DNA from: Methylovulum miyakonense HT12
Lineage (GTDB): Bacteria; Pseudomonadota; Gammaproteobacteria; Methylococcales; Methylomonadaceae
DNA length: 64,000 nt
Direction: 5' to 3'
Assembly: GCF_000384075.1 (NCBI RefSeq)
Contig: NZ_KB913025.1
Coordinates: 579,448 to 643,447 of the forward strand
The notes under the pieces are model-generated. The model did not search any database. It had not been told where the DNA came from and worked only from the letters and a program-made list of their open reading frames with translations. Below, piece after piece: positions 1 through 9,510 of the stretch (the first letter of the stretch is position 1; each line of letters starts with the position of its first letter). The position numbers were made by a program, and so were the translations under genes.

Positions 1-573
1 GCCGTCAAACGCGGCTCCCCAGAAATTGGCGCCTTCGTCACGGCCAAACGTACCGGCATCCGGCCCAGGCAACACATTTTGGATGGTTGAATCGGATGCT
101 TCGAAAGGGGTCTTGAAAGGCTCGTAAGTGGCGCTGTAAAACGGCCCGTTCATTTCGATACGGCCTTCAGGCACCAATTGGCGGCCCGCCCAGACATTGA
201 CATAAGGGTTGAATTCAAATTGGGCGATACCGTCCAAAATACGGATGTCCCCACCATCCCCGCAATTCGAACATTCGGTGTTGAAGGTGAACTTGATGTA
301 TTTATGGATCTGGCCGTTCATGTAGAGACGGAGGTTGTTAAGGGCGAAATCGGTAGACCATTTTGGGTTACCCGCCCTGCCGTTGGCATCCTCCACTGAT
401 GAAAAACTCGTCCTCATCCCCAACCCGAGACTGACCCATTTGGTATCATCAATTTTAAACGTTGCCCCGGCTTGGGAGACGGATGAATGCCCCGCCACCA
501 AAGCCGTTAAAGTCATCATCGGCAACCATCCGGCCCGGCGGATTTTTGCTAAATGCTTGCTTGAATTAGTCAT
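1..573 (-). CDS. outer membrane porin (OprO/OprP or FmdC-like), 3' end outside window
   Basis: Reading the minus strand from an ATG at 573 gives about 190 residues before the window ends, so the gene is incomplete. Residues 1-36 form a long signal peptide (basic start, hydrophobic core, cleavage near SQAGATF). The mature part has the alternating aromatic pattern of a beta-barrel, with stretches such as LRLYMNGQIHKYIKFTFNTE and VWAGRQLVPEGR that recall phosphate-selective (OprO/OprP) porins and the short-chain amide/urea porin FmdC. An amide porin would suit the neighbouring biuret-type genes, but the substrate is inference. A weak purine-rich site (GGGG) precedes the start. The upstream region carries two inverted repeats, one shared with the kinase gene at 17 kb. 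Confidence 0.75.
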   Translation of the reverse strand, partial: MTNSSKHLAKIRRAGWLPMMTLTALVAGHSSVSQAGATFKIDDTKWVSLGLGMRTSFSSVEDANGRAGNPKWSTDFALNNLRLYMNGQIHKYIKFTFNTECSNCGDGGDIRILDGIAQFEFNPYVNVWAGRQLVPEGRIEMNGPFYSATYEPFKTPFEASDSTIQNVLPGPDAGTFGRDEGANFWGAAFDG

Positions 574-611
574 ATTAAGCCCCTTTGATCATAAACTTGC
601 GTTAATTGATA

Positions 612-630
612 CATCAAGCCTCACTTGATG
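612..630. promoter_or_regulatory. short inverted repeat upstream of porin gene
   Basis: CATCAAG and CTTGATG form perfect 7-bp arms around a 5-base spacer, about 40 bases upstream of the porin start. It is a plausible operator but no regulator can be named. Confidence 0.3.
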
Positions 631-683
631 CAGCCCTAAGATGCGGCTGGCGAGGATTATTTGGCTTATGTAAATATTTCACA

Positions 684-717
684 ATGCGTCATCTGACTCA
701 TGAGTTAAATGACGTAT
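684..717. promoter_or_regulatory. imperfect 34-bp palindrome, shared with 17061-17094
   Basis: Centred on TGACTCATGAGTTA between bases 700 and 701, with outer arms GCGTCAT and AATGACGT; four base pairs out of 17 are mismatched. The flanking text (TTTCACAAT on the left) also matches the perfect palindrome at 17061-17094, so the two are related sites. It lies between the porin (leftward) and the secreted protein gene (rightward) and could serve either. Confidence 0.6.
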
Positions 718-905
718 ATCGGAAAATCCGGAGGGTTTCTAAAGTAAGTGCGGGGAAGCGCAGGCCGTTACAAAAACAAAAACAGAGGAAGCAGGGCGGT
801 GTAGCCGGATGCGTAGGCGTGCCATTCATATCCCTTCGGGTCACGCCACCGCGCTTTTATGCCCAGGGCAAACCTGACAACCAGTTTTCCATTAGGAACC
901 CATCA

Positions 906-1673
906 ATGAAAACACTAACACCGATCCACATCCTGGCCCTCATCGGCTTGTTATCCGGCATTAATACCAGCAGGGCACAGCCGCTGGACAAACAAGCGAT
1001 CAAAGCGATTGACCTGCAGCTCGCCCGGCAAACGCTAGTAAAATGGGGCTTAACAGACACCAACGCCTTGCGTGCGGCGGTCATTGGCAACCTTAGCCAA
1101 TGGCGTTTCCCGCTACCTGCTGGCAACGGGCAAACTTACACGCATACCTTGACGGTTGAGATTGGCGACAGCAAATACGACCAAACCCCGGTGGGATTTT
1201 CTTTTTCCAGCGGCAACTCCGACCCACGCGCACCGGGTTTCCAAAAAGCCCAGGTTATCCCTATCCAATGCCGTTTAAGCGCCAACGCCAACCCGAACCA
1301 GCATGAAGAACTGGACATGACGTTCTCCGCCCCGTCTTCCCCTATCAATACCCATAAATTGCAGGAAAGCCTAATTGAAAACATCAGCGGCGTGTGTTTT
1401 GACTTGCTCGATAGTTTAAAATTTTTACCGCCCCCCACCGCCGCCCAAGCGGCGGCAACCATCAGCAAACCCACTTGGATGCCAAGCGTGCAAGTCGAAA
1501 CCGTGCCAGTCCCGCAACCCCAGCCGAAACTAGAAAACCCACCGGCCGCCACGGCTTCGCCTGCCACCGCGACAGCCACACCGCCGCCAGCCACGCAAGA
1601 ACCGCGTCAGCAACTCATTATCCATAACCAAGGCACGCCTATGATTTTAAAATTCGGGCATGAGCGGCGGTAA
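906..1673 (+). CDS. secreted protein of unknown function with Pro/Ala-rich tail
   Basis: I do not recognise the family. The ATG at 906 has AGGA at 894-897 and opens a clear signal peptide (MKTLTPIHILALIGLL..., cleavage near SRAQ), so the 100 codons of open frame further upstream are not taken as coding. The 255-residue product has a globular part of about 165 residues with two cysteines, then a low-complexity segment rich in Pro, Ala and Thr (about 195-235) and a short terminal block QQLIIHNQGTPMILKFGHERR-like in which the last 20 residues look folded again. It is likely periplasmic or outer-membrane associated. No link to the amide genes can be shown. Confidence 0.65.
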   Translation: MKTLTPIHILALIGLLSGINTSRAQPLDKQAIKAIDLQLARQTLVKWGLTDTNALRAAVIGNLSQWRFPLPAGNGQTYTHTLTVEIGDSKYDQTPVGFSFSSGNSDPRAPGFQKAQVIPIQCRLSANANPNQHEELDMTFSAPSSPINTHKLQESLIENISGVCFDLLDSLKFLPPPTAAQAAATISKPTWMPSVQVETVPVPQPQPKLENPPAATASPATATATPPPATQEPRQQLIIHNQGTPMILKFGHERR

Positions 1674-1920
1674 GGTCAGGGCCCGATCTTTTAGGGAGGC
1701 TGACCTCCCAGCAAACTTCCGCAAAAATAACGGCGTCCCGCGCCCCTGAGTCACGGGCCAATTCAGTGCAAAAATAAGCAACCCGCACTATTTTCAATCA
1801 TTTGTCAGGTTTACGCGGTTGTCCCGTTATTTTCATGCCTGATCCATTAGCCGCCCCAAAGCACGGCTTTACCCAAGCACGGGCAGGATTCCGGATCAGG
1901 CAGGGGGGGAAATCGGCACT

Positions 1921-1936
1921 TGGCACTGTTAATGCA
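1921..1936 (+). promoter_or_regulatory. sigma-54 promoter of the amide ABC/hydrolase operon
   Basis: TGGCAC, five bases, then ATGCA. The invariant GG (1922-1923) and GC (1934-1935) are ten bases apart, as sigma-54 requires, and the -24 half is a perfect consensus. Transcription would begin near 1947, leaving a leader of about 180 bases. Sigma-54 control fits nitrogen-regulated (NtrC-type) expression, which is inference. Confidence 0.7.
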
Positions 1937-1942
1937 TTTATT

Positions 1943-1954
1943 GTTGTATACAAC
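1943..1954. promoter_or_regulatory. GntR/FCD-type operator over the start site
   Basis: GTTGTATACAAC is a perfect 12-bp palindrome that fits the general GntR pattern (yGT...ACr). It begins 8 bases after the sigma-54 GC element and so overlaps the expected transcription start. A close copy (TTGTATACAT) sits in the same place relative to the sigma-54 promoter at 14305. The GntR gene at 13037-13762 is the obvious candidate regulator. Confidence 0.6.
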
Positions 1955-2125
1955 GATGAGTGGTGTAATACCCGCACAGCCATCTTTGTAGGCACGGGAA
2001 CCCAACTGGGTCGAACACGTTGGGGCTACCCCCCAACCTATGCTTCAGCCTTGGGTTAGGGGTATTGCTAACGCAAGCACCCGTTAATGTTGTGTCATTT
2101 ACCTATCAACTTTTTGAGGCCTCCA
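1955..2125 (+). other. long 5' leader with stem-loop
   Basis: From the predicted start near 1947 to the first ATG at 2126 there is no open reading frame with support. TACCCC (2027-2032) can pair with GGGGTA (2059-2064), extended by AACC with GGTT, giving a hairpin in the leader. It does not match the guanidine or other riboswitch classes I know. Confidence 0.3.
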
Positions 2126-3253
2126 ATGAATGCAATTGCTAAAAAGACTTTTACCCACACCCTAAAAAAACTATGCACCTCAACATTTATCTTTTCCTTA
2201 TCGTTTGCCCTGTTACCCGCCGCTTATGGAGACGACGTTGTCGTAGGCTTTATTTATGTCGGTTCCAAAGGCGATTACGGCTATAACCAGGCCCATGCCT
2301 TGGGGGCCGCTGCGGTAAAGGCTATGCCGGGGGTTAAAGTCATTGAAGAAGAAAATGTCCCGGAAACCATCGCCGTGCAAAACACGATGGAAAGCATGAT
2401 CAACTTGGATGGTGCCAAGCTGATATTCCCCACTTCTTTTGGTTATTTCGACCCGCATATCCTGACCGTGGCACCGAAATACCCTGATGTCACGATTCTC
2501 CATGCTGGCGGCTTGTATCAGGAAGGCAAACACCCGCTAAACGCAGGCAGTTACTTTGGTTATATCGACGAAGCGCAATATATTGCCGGCATCGTCGCTG
2601 GCGGTACGTCTAAATCGGGTAAATTGGGCTTTATCGCCGCCAAACCCATCCCGCAGGTGTTACGTAACATCAATTCCTTCACTTTAGGCGCACAAAGCGT
2701 CAACCCTAAAATCACCACCCAAGTGATTTTCACTGGCGATTGGGCAATGCCCGTGAAAGAGGCTGAAGCCGCCAACAGTTTGATAGACCAAGGCATTGAC
2801 GTGATCACCATGCACGTGGACAGCCCCAAAGTGATTATCGAAATTTGCGAACGCCGTGGGATTTATTCCAGCGGCTACCATGCCGACCAATCCGAACTGG
2901 CCCCCAAAGGTTATCTGACGGGCGCGGAATGGAACTGGCCGAAAGTCTATACGGACTTTGTGACATTGTTGAAGGATGGCAAACCCTTCCCACATTTGTT
3001 AAGAGGCGGCATTAAAGAAGGCTTGGTCAAAGTGTCAAAATATGGCCCGGCAGTCAGTGCCAAAACTGCCGCCTTGGCTGATGCCGCCAAAGCCAAATTT
3101 ATGGCTGGCGATATGGTCATCTACAAAGGCGAACTGAAAGATAACAAAGGCAACGTGGTTATTCCTGCCGGAACGGCCTTATCGCAAACCGACATTCAGC
3201 TCGAATCGATGGATTATTTAGTTGCAGGCGTTATTGGTAACACTGGATCGTAA
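2126..3253 (+). CDS. BMP-family ABC transporter substrate-binding protein
   Basis: Periplasmic binding component (PBP1/basic membrane protein family) of the importer encoded by the next genes. Start ATG 2126 is preceded by GAGG and opens a signal peptide of about 37 residues ending AAYGDD. The mature protein shows the BMP hallmarks: VVVGFIYVGSKGDYGYNQAH at its start, then a GYIDEAQYIAGIVAG segment and GAEWNWPKVYTDF. BMP proteins are best known for purine nucleosides, but members in operons with amidohydrolases bind small urea-like nitrogen compounds. Because biuret-type and allophanate hydrolases are in the same operon, biuret, triuret or a related amide is the likely ligand (inference). Confidence 0.85.
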   Translation: MNAIAKKTFTHTLKKLCTSTFIFSLSFALLPAAYGDDVVVGFIYVGSKGDYGYNQAHALGAAAVKAMPGVKVIEEENVPETIAVQNTMESMINLDGAKLIFPTSFGYFDPHILTVAPKYPDVTILHAGGLYQEGKHPLNAGSYFGYIDEAQYIAGIVAGGTSKSGKLGFIAAKPIPQVLRNINSFTLGAQSVNPKITTQVIFTGDWAMPVKEAEAANSLIDQGIDVITMHVDSPKVIIEICERRGIYSSGYHADQSELAPKGYLTGAEWNWPKVYTDFVTLLKDGKPFPHLLRGGIKEGLVKVSKYGPAVSAKTAALADAAKAKFMAGDMVIYKGELKDNKGNVVIPAGTALSQTDIQLESMDYLVAGVIGNTGS

Positions 3254-3255
3254 TC

Positions 3256-4314
3256 ATGAAAGCGTTAGCGCTGGTCGCCGCTATGGAAGGTTTGTTGATT
3301 CCGCTACTGGCGTTATTGCTGTCGTTAGGAATCTTCGGCGTGTTTCTGCTGGCGGTGGATAATGACCCGTTCGGGGTTTTTTATTCCATGTATCGGGGCG
3401 GTTTCGGTAGCCCTTTTTCTTGGCGGAATACCTTGGAGCGGGCTGCACCACTCATGCTGACCGCCTTGTGCACCGCCTTACCAGCACGGCTAGGCTTGAT
3501 CATGATCGGCGGTGAAGGCGCGTTGGTGATAGGCGGTATTGCTGCCGCCTCGGTAGGCTTATCCTTAAATGGCAACGCACCGTGGCTGGTCATGATAGCG
3601 ATGGTTATCGCTGGTGCTTTCTCTGGTGGCCTATGGATTGCCAGTACCGGATGGTTAAAGCACTATCGGGGGGTTAACGAAACCATCACCAGTTTGTTGT
3701 TCAACTATATCGCCATCGCTTTATTGAACCATCTCATCACCGGCCCGATGCGTGATCCGCAAAGCCTGAACAAACCCGCAACACTGCCAATTGGCAGTGC
3801 CAATATGATTGCGGACATCCCCGAATTGGGCGTGCATTGGGGGCTGGCGTTTGGGTTGGTGCTGTGCCTGCTTTACTACCTCATTTTCCAGCACACCACG
3901 CTGGGCTTTGCCGTGCGTATCATCGGCGGCAATATCCGCACCGCCAAAATCGTCGGGCTTCCGGTAGGCCGCTTGACGGTGATGACGTGTTTTTTTGCCG
4001 GAGCCGCAGCGGGTTTGGCGGGAATGATCGAAGTCGCCGCCATTCACGGTACGGCGAACGGGTCTTTAGCGGCGGGCTACGGTTATGCGGGTATCCTGGT
4101 CGCTTTTCTGGCTAGGCAAAATCCACTGACCGTCATTCCCGTGGCTATCTTATTAGGTGGTATTTCTGCCAGTGCGGGTTTATTGCAACGCAGCCATCAT
4201 TTGCCAGATGCAACCGTCTTCATTCTCCAAGGCATTATTTTTATCGTGATCCTGTTAAGCGAGACTTTATACGGGCGTTTGAAATTACTCTGTGACGAAA
4301 GGGGACGGACATGA
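3256..4314 (+). CDS. ABC transporter permease (BMP/sugar type), first of two
   Basis: Integral inner-membrane subunit of the BMP-type importer, with about 9-10 hydrophobic segments and the BPD_transp_2 family motif region GEGALVIGGIAAA (residues about 82-94), where the EGAL/EGNLVLG box contacts the ATPase. It begins two bases after the binding-protein stop and overlaps the next permease by four bases (ATGA), so the two are translationally coupled. It is the longer of the pair, as is usual for YufP/YufQ-like permease pairs. Confidence 0.85.
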   Translation: MKALALVAAMEGLLIPLLALLLSLGIFGVFLLAVDNDPFGVFYSMYRGGFGSPFSWRNTLERAAPLMLTALCTALPARLGLIMIGGEGALVIGGIAAASVGLSLNGNAPWLVMIAMVIAGAFSGGLWIASTGWLKHYRGVNETITSLLFNYIAIALLNHLITGPMRDPQSLNKPATLPIGSANMIADIPELGVHWGLAFGLVLCLLYYLIFQHTTLGFAVRIIGGNIRTAKIVGLPVGRLTVMTCFFAGAAAGLAGMIEVAAIHGTANGSLAAGYGYAGILVAFLARQNPLTVIPVAILLGGISASAGLLQRSHHLPDATVFILQGIIFIVILLSETLYGRLKLLCDERGRT

Positions 4315-5237
4315 CCGAAACCGTTTTAGGCTGGTGGGGTGTTCCGTTAGCGATATTGGGCGGTGCGATTCGGGCGAGCACGCCGTATTTGTTTGTGAGC
4401 CTAGGCGAATGCTTAACTGAAAAAAGCGGACGGACCAATCTGGGACAAGAAGGCAATCTTGTGTTGGGGGCGATGACAGCTTACGCCGTTTCTTATCTCA
4501 GCGGTTCACCGTGGTTAGGCGTTCTTGCTGCCGGAGCGACGGGCATGTTGCTAGGCTTGCTCCATGCCTGGGTTTGCCAGTTTAAAAAAGTCAACGATAT
4601 TGCCGTGGGCATTGCCCTGATGCTGTTCGGTATCGGTGTCGCGTTCTTTTTCGGTAAACCTTATATCCAACCTACCGCCCCGCATTTACCCGCGATTGGT
4701 TTTGGCAATTGGAGCGATATTCCCCAAGTCAGGGCCGCCTTAGAAATTAATGTGCTATTTCTGTTCGGGCTTTTGCTCGCGCCTTTATTATCGTGGGTGC
4801 TGTCAAGCACACGTTGGGGCTTGATGCTACGCACAGTTGGCGATAGCAGTGACGCGGCAGATGCCTTAGGTTTTTCGGTCAACGGGGTGCGGATGGTGGC
4901 GACGATGATTGGCGGCTTTCTTGCCGGCGTCGGCGGCGCGTTTTTGTCGCTGTATTACCCCGGCAGTTGGAATGAAGGCTTATCCAGCGGACAAGGCTTA
5001 ATTGCCGTCGCGCTAGTGGTGTTTGCCCGTTGGGATCCGATGCGCTGCCTGTATGCGGCACTTTTGTTTGGTGGCGCGGGCGCGTTAGGCCCTGCTCTAC
5101 AATCGGTTGGTTTCTCAAGCGGCTATTATCTGTTCAACGCCGCCCCTTATGTACTCACTCTTATATTAATGATAGCCACCTGCTCGCCGCAACGGACCTT
5201 GACTGGCGTTCCCGGCGAGCTTTCCATCACCAAATGA
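4311..5237 (+). CDS. ABC transporter permease (BMP/sugar type), second of two
   Basis: Second inner-membrane subunit, 308 residues with about 8-9 membrane segments. The family box [18 protein letters not shown] is near residues 43-60, and the late [11 protein letters not shown] segment is also typical. Start ATG 4311 has GGGGAC upstream and overlaps the preceding stop. It would pair with the 3256 permease and the 5928 ATPase. Confidence 0.85.
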   Translation: MTETVLGWWGVPLAILGGAIRASTPYLFVSLGECLTEKSGRTNLGQEGNLVLGAMTAYAVSYLSGSPWLGVLAAGATGMLLGLLHAWVCQFKKVNDIAVGIALMLFGIGVAFFFGKPYIQPTAPHLPAIGFGNWSDIPQVRAALEINVLFLFGLLLAPLLSWVLSSTRWGLMLRTVGDSSDAADALGFSVNGVRMVATMIGGFLAGVGGAFLSLYYPGSWNEGLSSGQGLIAVALVVFARWDPMRCLYAALLFGGAGALGPALQSVGFSSGYYLFNAAPYVLTLILMIATCSPQRTLTGVPGELSITK

Positions 5238-5250
5238 GGCAATGACACCT

Positions 5251-5931
5251 ATGAATACCTTTTTAAAAAGTGAACCCTACCCTTATCCTTATAACGGTGA
5301 TTTACGGCCTGAAAACACCTGCTTGATTATCATCGACATGCAGTTCGATTTCTGCGGTGAAGGCGGTTATGTCGATAAGATGGGCTATGACTTATCCCTC
5401 ACCCGCGCACCTATCGAGCCGATAAAACGCGTCTTAACCGCTTGCCGCGAAAAAGGCTTCCATATTATCCATACCCGCGAAGGGCATCGTCCTGATTTGT
5501 CCGACTTGCCCAAAAACAAACGCTGGCGTAGCCAACAAATCGGCGCGGGCATCGGTGACGAAGGCCCTTGCGGACGGATTTTGGTGCGCGGTGAACCTGG
5601 TTGGGACATCATCCCGGAATTAGCACCCTTACCCGGTGAACCCATCATCGACAAACCCGGCAAAGGCTCGTTTTATGCCACCGATCTGGATTTATTGCTG
5701 AATACGCTCGGTGTCGCCAATATCATCCTGACAGGCATCACCACCGACGTGTGCGTGCATACCACCATGCGCGATGCGAATGACCGTGGCTATGAATGCG
5801 TGCTGCTGGCGGATTGTTGTGGCGCAACCGATTATGGCAACCATCTGGCGGCGTTAAATATGATCAAAATGCAAGGCGGGGTTTTTGGCGCGGTATCAGA
5901 TTCAGAAAGCTTCATCCAGGCGATTTCATGA
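5251..5931 (+). CDS. isochorismatase-like cysteine amidohydrolase (biuret/triuret hydrolase type)
   Basis: Cytoplasmic amidohydrolase expected to release ammonia from biuret or triuret and hand allophanate (or biuret) to the next enzyme. The triad is visible: Asp in [10 protein letters not shown] (residue 29 from ATG 5251), Lys in [12 protein letters not shown] (135) and nucleophile Cys in [12 protein letters not shown] (168). The spacing of 106 and 33 residues equals that I recall for the biuret hydrolase BiuH (Asp36, Lys142, Cys175). ATG 5251 is preferred over ATG 5242 because GAGG at 5236-5239 is only two bases from the latter. It sits between the permease and ATPase genes and overlaps the ATPase by four bases. 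Compared with the paralogue at 14381 it carries an insertion around [17 protein letters not shown]. RutB-like ureidoacrylate hydrolase is the main alternative. Confidence 0.8.
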   Translation: MNTFLKSEPYPYPYNGDLRPENTCLIIIDMQFDFCGEGGYVDKMGYDLSLTRAPIEPIKRVLTACREKGFHIIHTREGHRPDLSDLPKNKRWRSQQIGAGIGDEGPCGRILVRGEPGWDIIPELAPLPGEPIIDKPGKGSFYATDLDLLLNTLGVANIILTGITTDVCVHTTMRDANDRGYECVLLADCCGATDYGNHLAALNMIKMQGGVFGAVSDSESFIQAIS

Positions 5932-7466
5932 CTGCCGAGGCTTTAACTAGCCCTTTCCAAAGCGCGACAGCGTTGGAAGTGATCAATCTTTGCAAAAGTT
6001 TCGGGGCGTTACGCGTACTGGATAATATATCCTTCCAGCTACACCGTGGCTCATTCCATGCTTTACTGGGTGGCAACGGTGCAGGAAAAAGCACCTTGGT
6101 CAAATGTATCATGGGTTATTACCACGCTGATCAAGGGAGTGTATTGATTGACAACCGCAAACGCGAAATCAACAACACCCGCGATGCCCACCAGCATGGC
6201 CTAGGCATGGTTTACCAGCATTTCACCTTAGTGCCTGAAATGACCGTGCTTGAAAACCTGGTGTTGTCGCGCTCACCTATCCCGAAAATTATCAATTGGC
6301 AGAAAGAAAAGCAACATCTGGAAACCTTAATGGCGGAAACACCTTTCAAGATTCCTCTGCATAAAAAAGCCAGTGCCTTGGCAGCTGGAGAAAAACAAAA
6401 AGTTGAAATCCTCAAACAGCTGTTTTTACAGCCGGAGATTTTGATCTTGGATGAACCAACATCGGTGCTAACTCCGCAAGAAGCCGATGAAGTCCTCGAT
6501 ATGCTAAAAAAGTGGACACGTAGCAAAAACCTAAGCGTCCTGATCATCACCCACAAATTCCGTGAAGTGATGAATTTTGCCGATGATGTCAGCATCCTGC
6601 GCCGCGGCAAGCTGGCTTATAGCGGCCCGCTGGCAGAAAAAACACCCGCGATGCTGGCGGAGCTGATGGTGGGCAATGAAGAAATCGCTTCTACAGGCGC
6701 TCGTGAATTGGTATTAAAAGGCGATATTCGGCTGGATATTCATCAGCTCGTCGCCTCCAACGACAGCGGCGCGGTAGCGGTGGATGGTATAAGCCTACAG
6801 TTGCATGGTGGCGAAATACTGGGTATTGCTGGTGTATCCGGTAATGGTCAACGTGAACTGGTCCAAGTGCTGTCGGGACAACGTAGCCCTGATAGCGGCG
6901 ACATCCGTGTCTGTGGCGAACCGTATACCGCCAGCCGCGAAGAAATGGCCAGACACAAACTGTATTGCCTACCCGAAGAGCCACTACGCAACGCCTGTGT
7001 GCCGCGCATGAACCTAGTCGAAAACTTGGCCTTACGTATATTTGACCAACCCCGTTATACACGCTGGAAATGGTTCCTTAACCGTCAAGCACTCAAAGCC
7101 CACGCCTTGAAATTAATCGCCCGTTACCATGTCCGTCCCCCTGAGCTAGAACGTTGGATTGAAACTTTATCGGGCGGCAACGTGCAACGCTTGGTGTTGG
7201 CGCGGGAAATATCCGGTGAAGTGGATTTGTTAATTACCGCCAACCCCTGTTTTGGTTTGGATTTTGCCGCCACCGCCGAAATCCGTCGGCAATTGATGGA
7301 GGCGCGTAATCGCGGTGTCGCCGTTTTGCTGGTCAGCGAAGACCTCGACGAATTGCTGGAGCTCAGCGACCGTATCGCGGTGATATTTGGAGGCCAACTG
7401 CGTTATGAAGCCCCCATAGCGCAAGCCAATATGGATGAAATGGGTTTGAAAATGGCGGGACATTAA
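5928..7466 (+). CDS. ABC transporter ATP-binding protein, duplicated (BMP/ribose type)
   Basis: Cytoplasmic ATPase of the importer, 512 residues with two nucleotide-binding domains in one chain, as in YufO and RbsA. Domain 1 has Walker [12 protein letters not shown], a degenerate signature ([12 protein letters not shown]) and Walker [16 protein letters not shown]. Domain 2 has a degenerate Walker A ([10 protein letters not shown]), a good signature ([15 protein letters not shown]) and a B motif ending in ANPCFGLD without the usual DEPT. This asymmetry is normal for the family. ATG 5928 overlaps the TGA of the amidohydrolase, so the longer open frame upstream is not used. Confidence 0.88.
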   Translation: MTAEALTSPFQSATALEVINLCKSFGALRVLDNISFQLHRGSFHALLGGNGAGKSTLVKCIMGYYHADQGSVLIDNRKREINNTRDAHQHGLGMVYQHFTLVPEMTVLENLVLSRSPIPKIINWQKEKQHLETLMAETPFKIPLHKKASALAAGEKQKVEILKQLFLQPEILILDEPTSVLTPQEADEVLDMLKKWTRSKNLSVLIITHKFREVMNFADDVSILRRGKLAYSGPLAEKTPAMLAELMVGNEEIASTGARELVLKGDIRLDIHQLVASNDSGAVAVDGISLQLHGGEILGIAGVSGNGQRELVQVLSGQRSPDSGDIRVCGEPYTASREEMARHKLYCLPEEPLRNACVPRMNLVENLALRIFDQPRYTRWKWFLNRQALKAHALKLIARYHVRPPELERWIETLSGGNVQRLVLAREISGEVDLLITANPCFGLDFAATAEIRRQLMEARNRGVAVLLVSEDLDELLELSDRIAVIFGGQLRYEAPIAQANMDEMGLKMAGH

Positions 7467-7521
7467 ATAAATGTCCGCCAACAAACCCGCTTTTTAGTCT
7501 TCAACTTGCAGGGAGTTAACC

Positions 7522-9300
7522 TTGAATACATCAGCTGATCATTTATCGTTTGACCTATTTTCCTTAAGACAAGCCTATCTGGACGGCACGACCACAGTAT
7601 CGGCAGTCATCCAGCAAAGCTTGGCGCGGGTTAAAGATTTTAAAAGCCATAATATCTGGATCAACTTGAACGCCGAGAGCACGCTCATGGCACAAGCAAA
7701 AAAACTGGAAGATTTAGACCCGCACGATTTACCCCTGTACGGCATCCCGTTTGCCGTCAAAGACAATATTGATTGCGTCGGATTACCCACCACCGCCGCG
7801 TGCCCTGGATTTAGTTACCTTCCCGCAAAATCGGCATTCGTTGTCCAAAAACTGATCGACGCAGGTGCTGTGCTAATCGGCAAAACTAATATGGACCAAT
7901 TCGCCACGGGTCTGACTGGCACACGCTCGCCAGAACCTTACGGTATTTGCAAAAACTCAATTAACCCCGATTACATTTCCGGCGGCTCCAGCTCTGGTTC
8001 GGCGGTGGCGGTGGCGTTAAATATCGTCAGTTTTTCGCTGGGCACGGACACTGCTGGTTCTGGACGCGTACCTGCCGGATTCAATAACATCGTTGGTTTA
8101 AAACCCACACGCGGCTTACTCAGTTGCAGCGGCGTTGTCCCTGCTTGCAAAAGCTTGGATTGCGTATCGATTTTTAGCCAAACTATCGCTGAGGCCGAAT
8201 ACTTATTCGACATAGTCAACGCCTACGATACCAACGACAGCTATGCCCGCAATGACCGCCAAGGCTTAGATGCCAGTATGACGGCAACCGCTAAATTGCG
8301 CTTTGGTGTACCCAAACCCGAACAGCTACAGTATTTTGGCGCTCCAGAAGGCGAAGCATTGTTTGCGCAAACTATCACCAAACTACAAACCTTGGGCGAA
8401 GTCGTAGAAATCGACTTCCAACCGTTTTTAGAAGCGGCGGCTTTGCTTTACGAAGGCCCGTGGCTTGCCGAACGCTATGCAGGCATCCGCGCATTTATCG
8501 AAAACCATCCCGAACAACTGCATCCGGTCATTATGGAAGTGCTGGCGGGGGCAAAAGACAAAAATGCCATCGCCGCTTTTGATGCCCTGCACCGTTTGCA
8601 ACAACTCAAACGGGACACCGCGACGCTCTTACAAAGCTTGTCTTGTGTCGTCGTCCCCACCGCGCCGCGCATTTACCGCATAGACGAAGTGCTAGCCGAA
8701 CCGATCCGCTTGAACAGCAATCTGGGCTACTATACTAATTATATGAACCTGCTGGATTTATCCGCCTTGGCAATCCCCGCAGGTTTTTACAGCAACCAAC
8801 TGCCGTTTGGCATTACCCTGTTTTCAACCGCCTTAGCAGATGCGCGTTTACTTGCGATTGCCAAACGCCTTGCCAACGAGCAAACTGAAAACCTCCCGCA
8901 CAAACCATCCGGCTACCAACGCATCGCCGTCTGCGGCGCACATATGCAAGGCTTACCGCTAAACCCGCAACTGCTGGAACTCGGCGCACGTTTTTACGCC
9001 AGCACCCAAACTGCCGCGAAATACCAACTCTACGCCCTAGCTATCGCGCCACCGGAACGCCCCGGATTAGTCCGCGACGACAGCCACGGTGAAAACATCG
9101 CCCTAGAAATCTGGGAATTACCCAAAGAAAATTGGGCAAAATTTATCAGCAACATCAAAAGCCCGTTGTGTATCGGTTCGGTGGAAATGGCAGATGGCAG
9201 TTGGGAATACGGTTTCTTGTGCGAACCTTATCCGTTAGGGAAATCGGTTGCCATTACCAAGTTTGGTGGCTGGCGGAATTATTTGAAAAATAAGGTATAA
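7522..9300 (+). CDS. atzF: allophanate hydrolase
   Basis: Hydrolyses allophanate to two ammonia and two carbon dioxide, the last step in biuret, triuret, cyanurate and urea-carboxylase pathways. The N-terminal amidase-signature domain (1 to about 440) has Lys80 in AVKDNIDCVG, the cis-Ser in SGGSSSGSAVAVA (about 156-157) and nucleophile Ser180 in GTDTAGSGRVPAG. The C-terminal domain (about 465-592) contains IAVCGAHMQGLPLNPQL and YPLGKSVAITKFGGWR, as in AtzF and DUR1,2-type enzymes. Length 592 is normal. The start is TTG at 7522 with GGGAG six bases upstream. It closes the operon, and no urea carboxylase is present, so biuret hydrolase is the probable source of allophanate. Confidence 0.93.
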   Translation: MNTSADHLSFDLFSLRQAYLDGTTTVSAVIQQSLARVKDFKSHNIWINLNAESTLMAQAKKLEDLDPHDLPLYGIPFAVKDNIDCVGLPTTAACPGFSYLPAKSAFVVQKLIDAGAVLIGKTNMDQFATGLTGTRSPEPYGICKNSINPDYISGGSSSGSAVAVALNIVSFSLGTDTAGSGRVPAGFNNIVGLKPTRGLLSCSGVVPACKSLDCVSIFSQTIAEAEYLFDIVNAYDTNDSYARNDRQGLDASMTATAKLRFGVPKPEQLQYFGAPEGEALFAQTITKLQTLGEVVEIDFQPFLEAAALLYEGPWLAERYAGIRAFIENHPEQLHPVIMEVLAGAKDKNAIAAFDALHRLQQLKRDTATLLQSLSCVVVPTAPRIYRIDEVLAEPIRLNSNLGYYTNYMNLLDLSALAIPAGFYSNQLPFGITLFSTALADARLLAIAKRLANEQTENLPHKPSGYQRIAVCGAHMQGLPLNPQLLELGARFYASTQTAAKYQLYALAIAPPERPGLVRDDSHGENIALEIWELPKENWAKFISNIKSPLCIGSVEMADGSWEYGFLCEPYPLGKSVAITKFGGWRNYLKNKV

Positions 9301-9352
9301 GGCGATTTCGTTAACTAGAATTTCCAATTTTTATCAGATTAAGCAAAACCCC

Positions 9353-9432
9353 GTAGGGGCGGACGGCTGTCCGCCCTTTTTTATAGGCCGCATAAAAATC
9401 ATCTGCAATCAGGCGGACAGCCGTCCCTCTAC
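9353..9432. repeat. intergenic inverted repeat
   Basis: GTAGGGGCGGACGGCTGTCC at 9353 is mirrored by GGCGGACAGCCGTCCCTCTAC-type sequence at 9412-9432 (first 15 bases pair perfectly). The whole looks like a dispersed palindromic element that supplies the terminator hairpin. Confidence 0.5.
9357..9382 (+). terminator. rho-independent terminator after atzF
   Basis: GGGCGGAC and GTCCGCCC form a perfect 8-bp stem with loop GGCT, followed by six T (9377-9382). It ends the 2126-9300 operon. Confidence 0.75.
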
Positions 9433-9510
9433 TAACGATTTAGTTTATCTTCTTAAAATACTGGGCTACTATCCATCTAACAGTCCTTTTTTTTCCCCAA
9501 CAAGGCCATC

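Noticed and set aside
606..905. N-terminal extension of the secreted protein gene
   Set aside because: The signal peptide begins at 906 with a good ribosome site, and the upstream frame runs through the 684-717 palindrome.
1955..2125. Guanidine riboswitch in the leader of the amide operon
   Set aside because: Allophanate hydrolase genes are often guanidine-controlled, but I find none of the conserved guanidine-I, -II or -III motifs.
2126..7466. Urea ABC transporter (UrtABCDE)
   Set aside because: Binding protein and permeases are BMP/sugar type and the ATPase is a single duplicated chain; Urt has two separate ATPases and another binding-protein family.
7522..9300. Cyanuric acid or atrazine catabolic cluster
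   Set aside because: No AtzD-type ring-opening hydrolase is present in the window.
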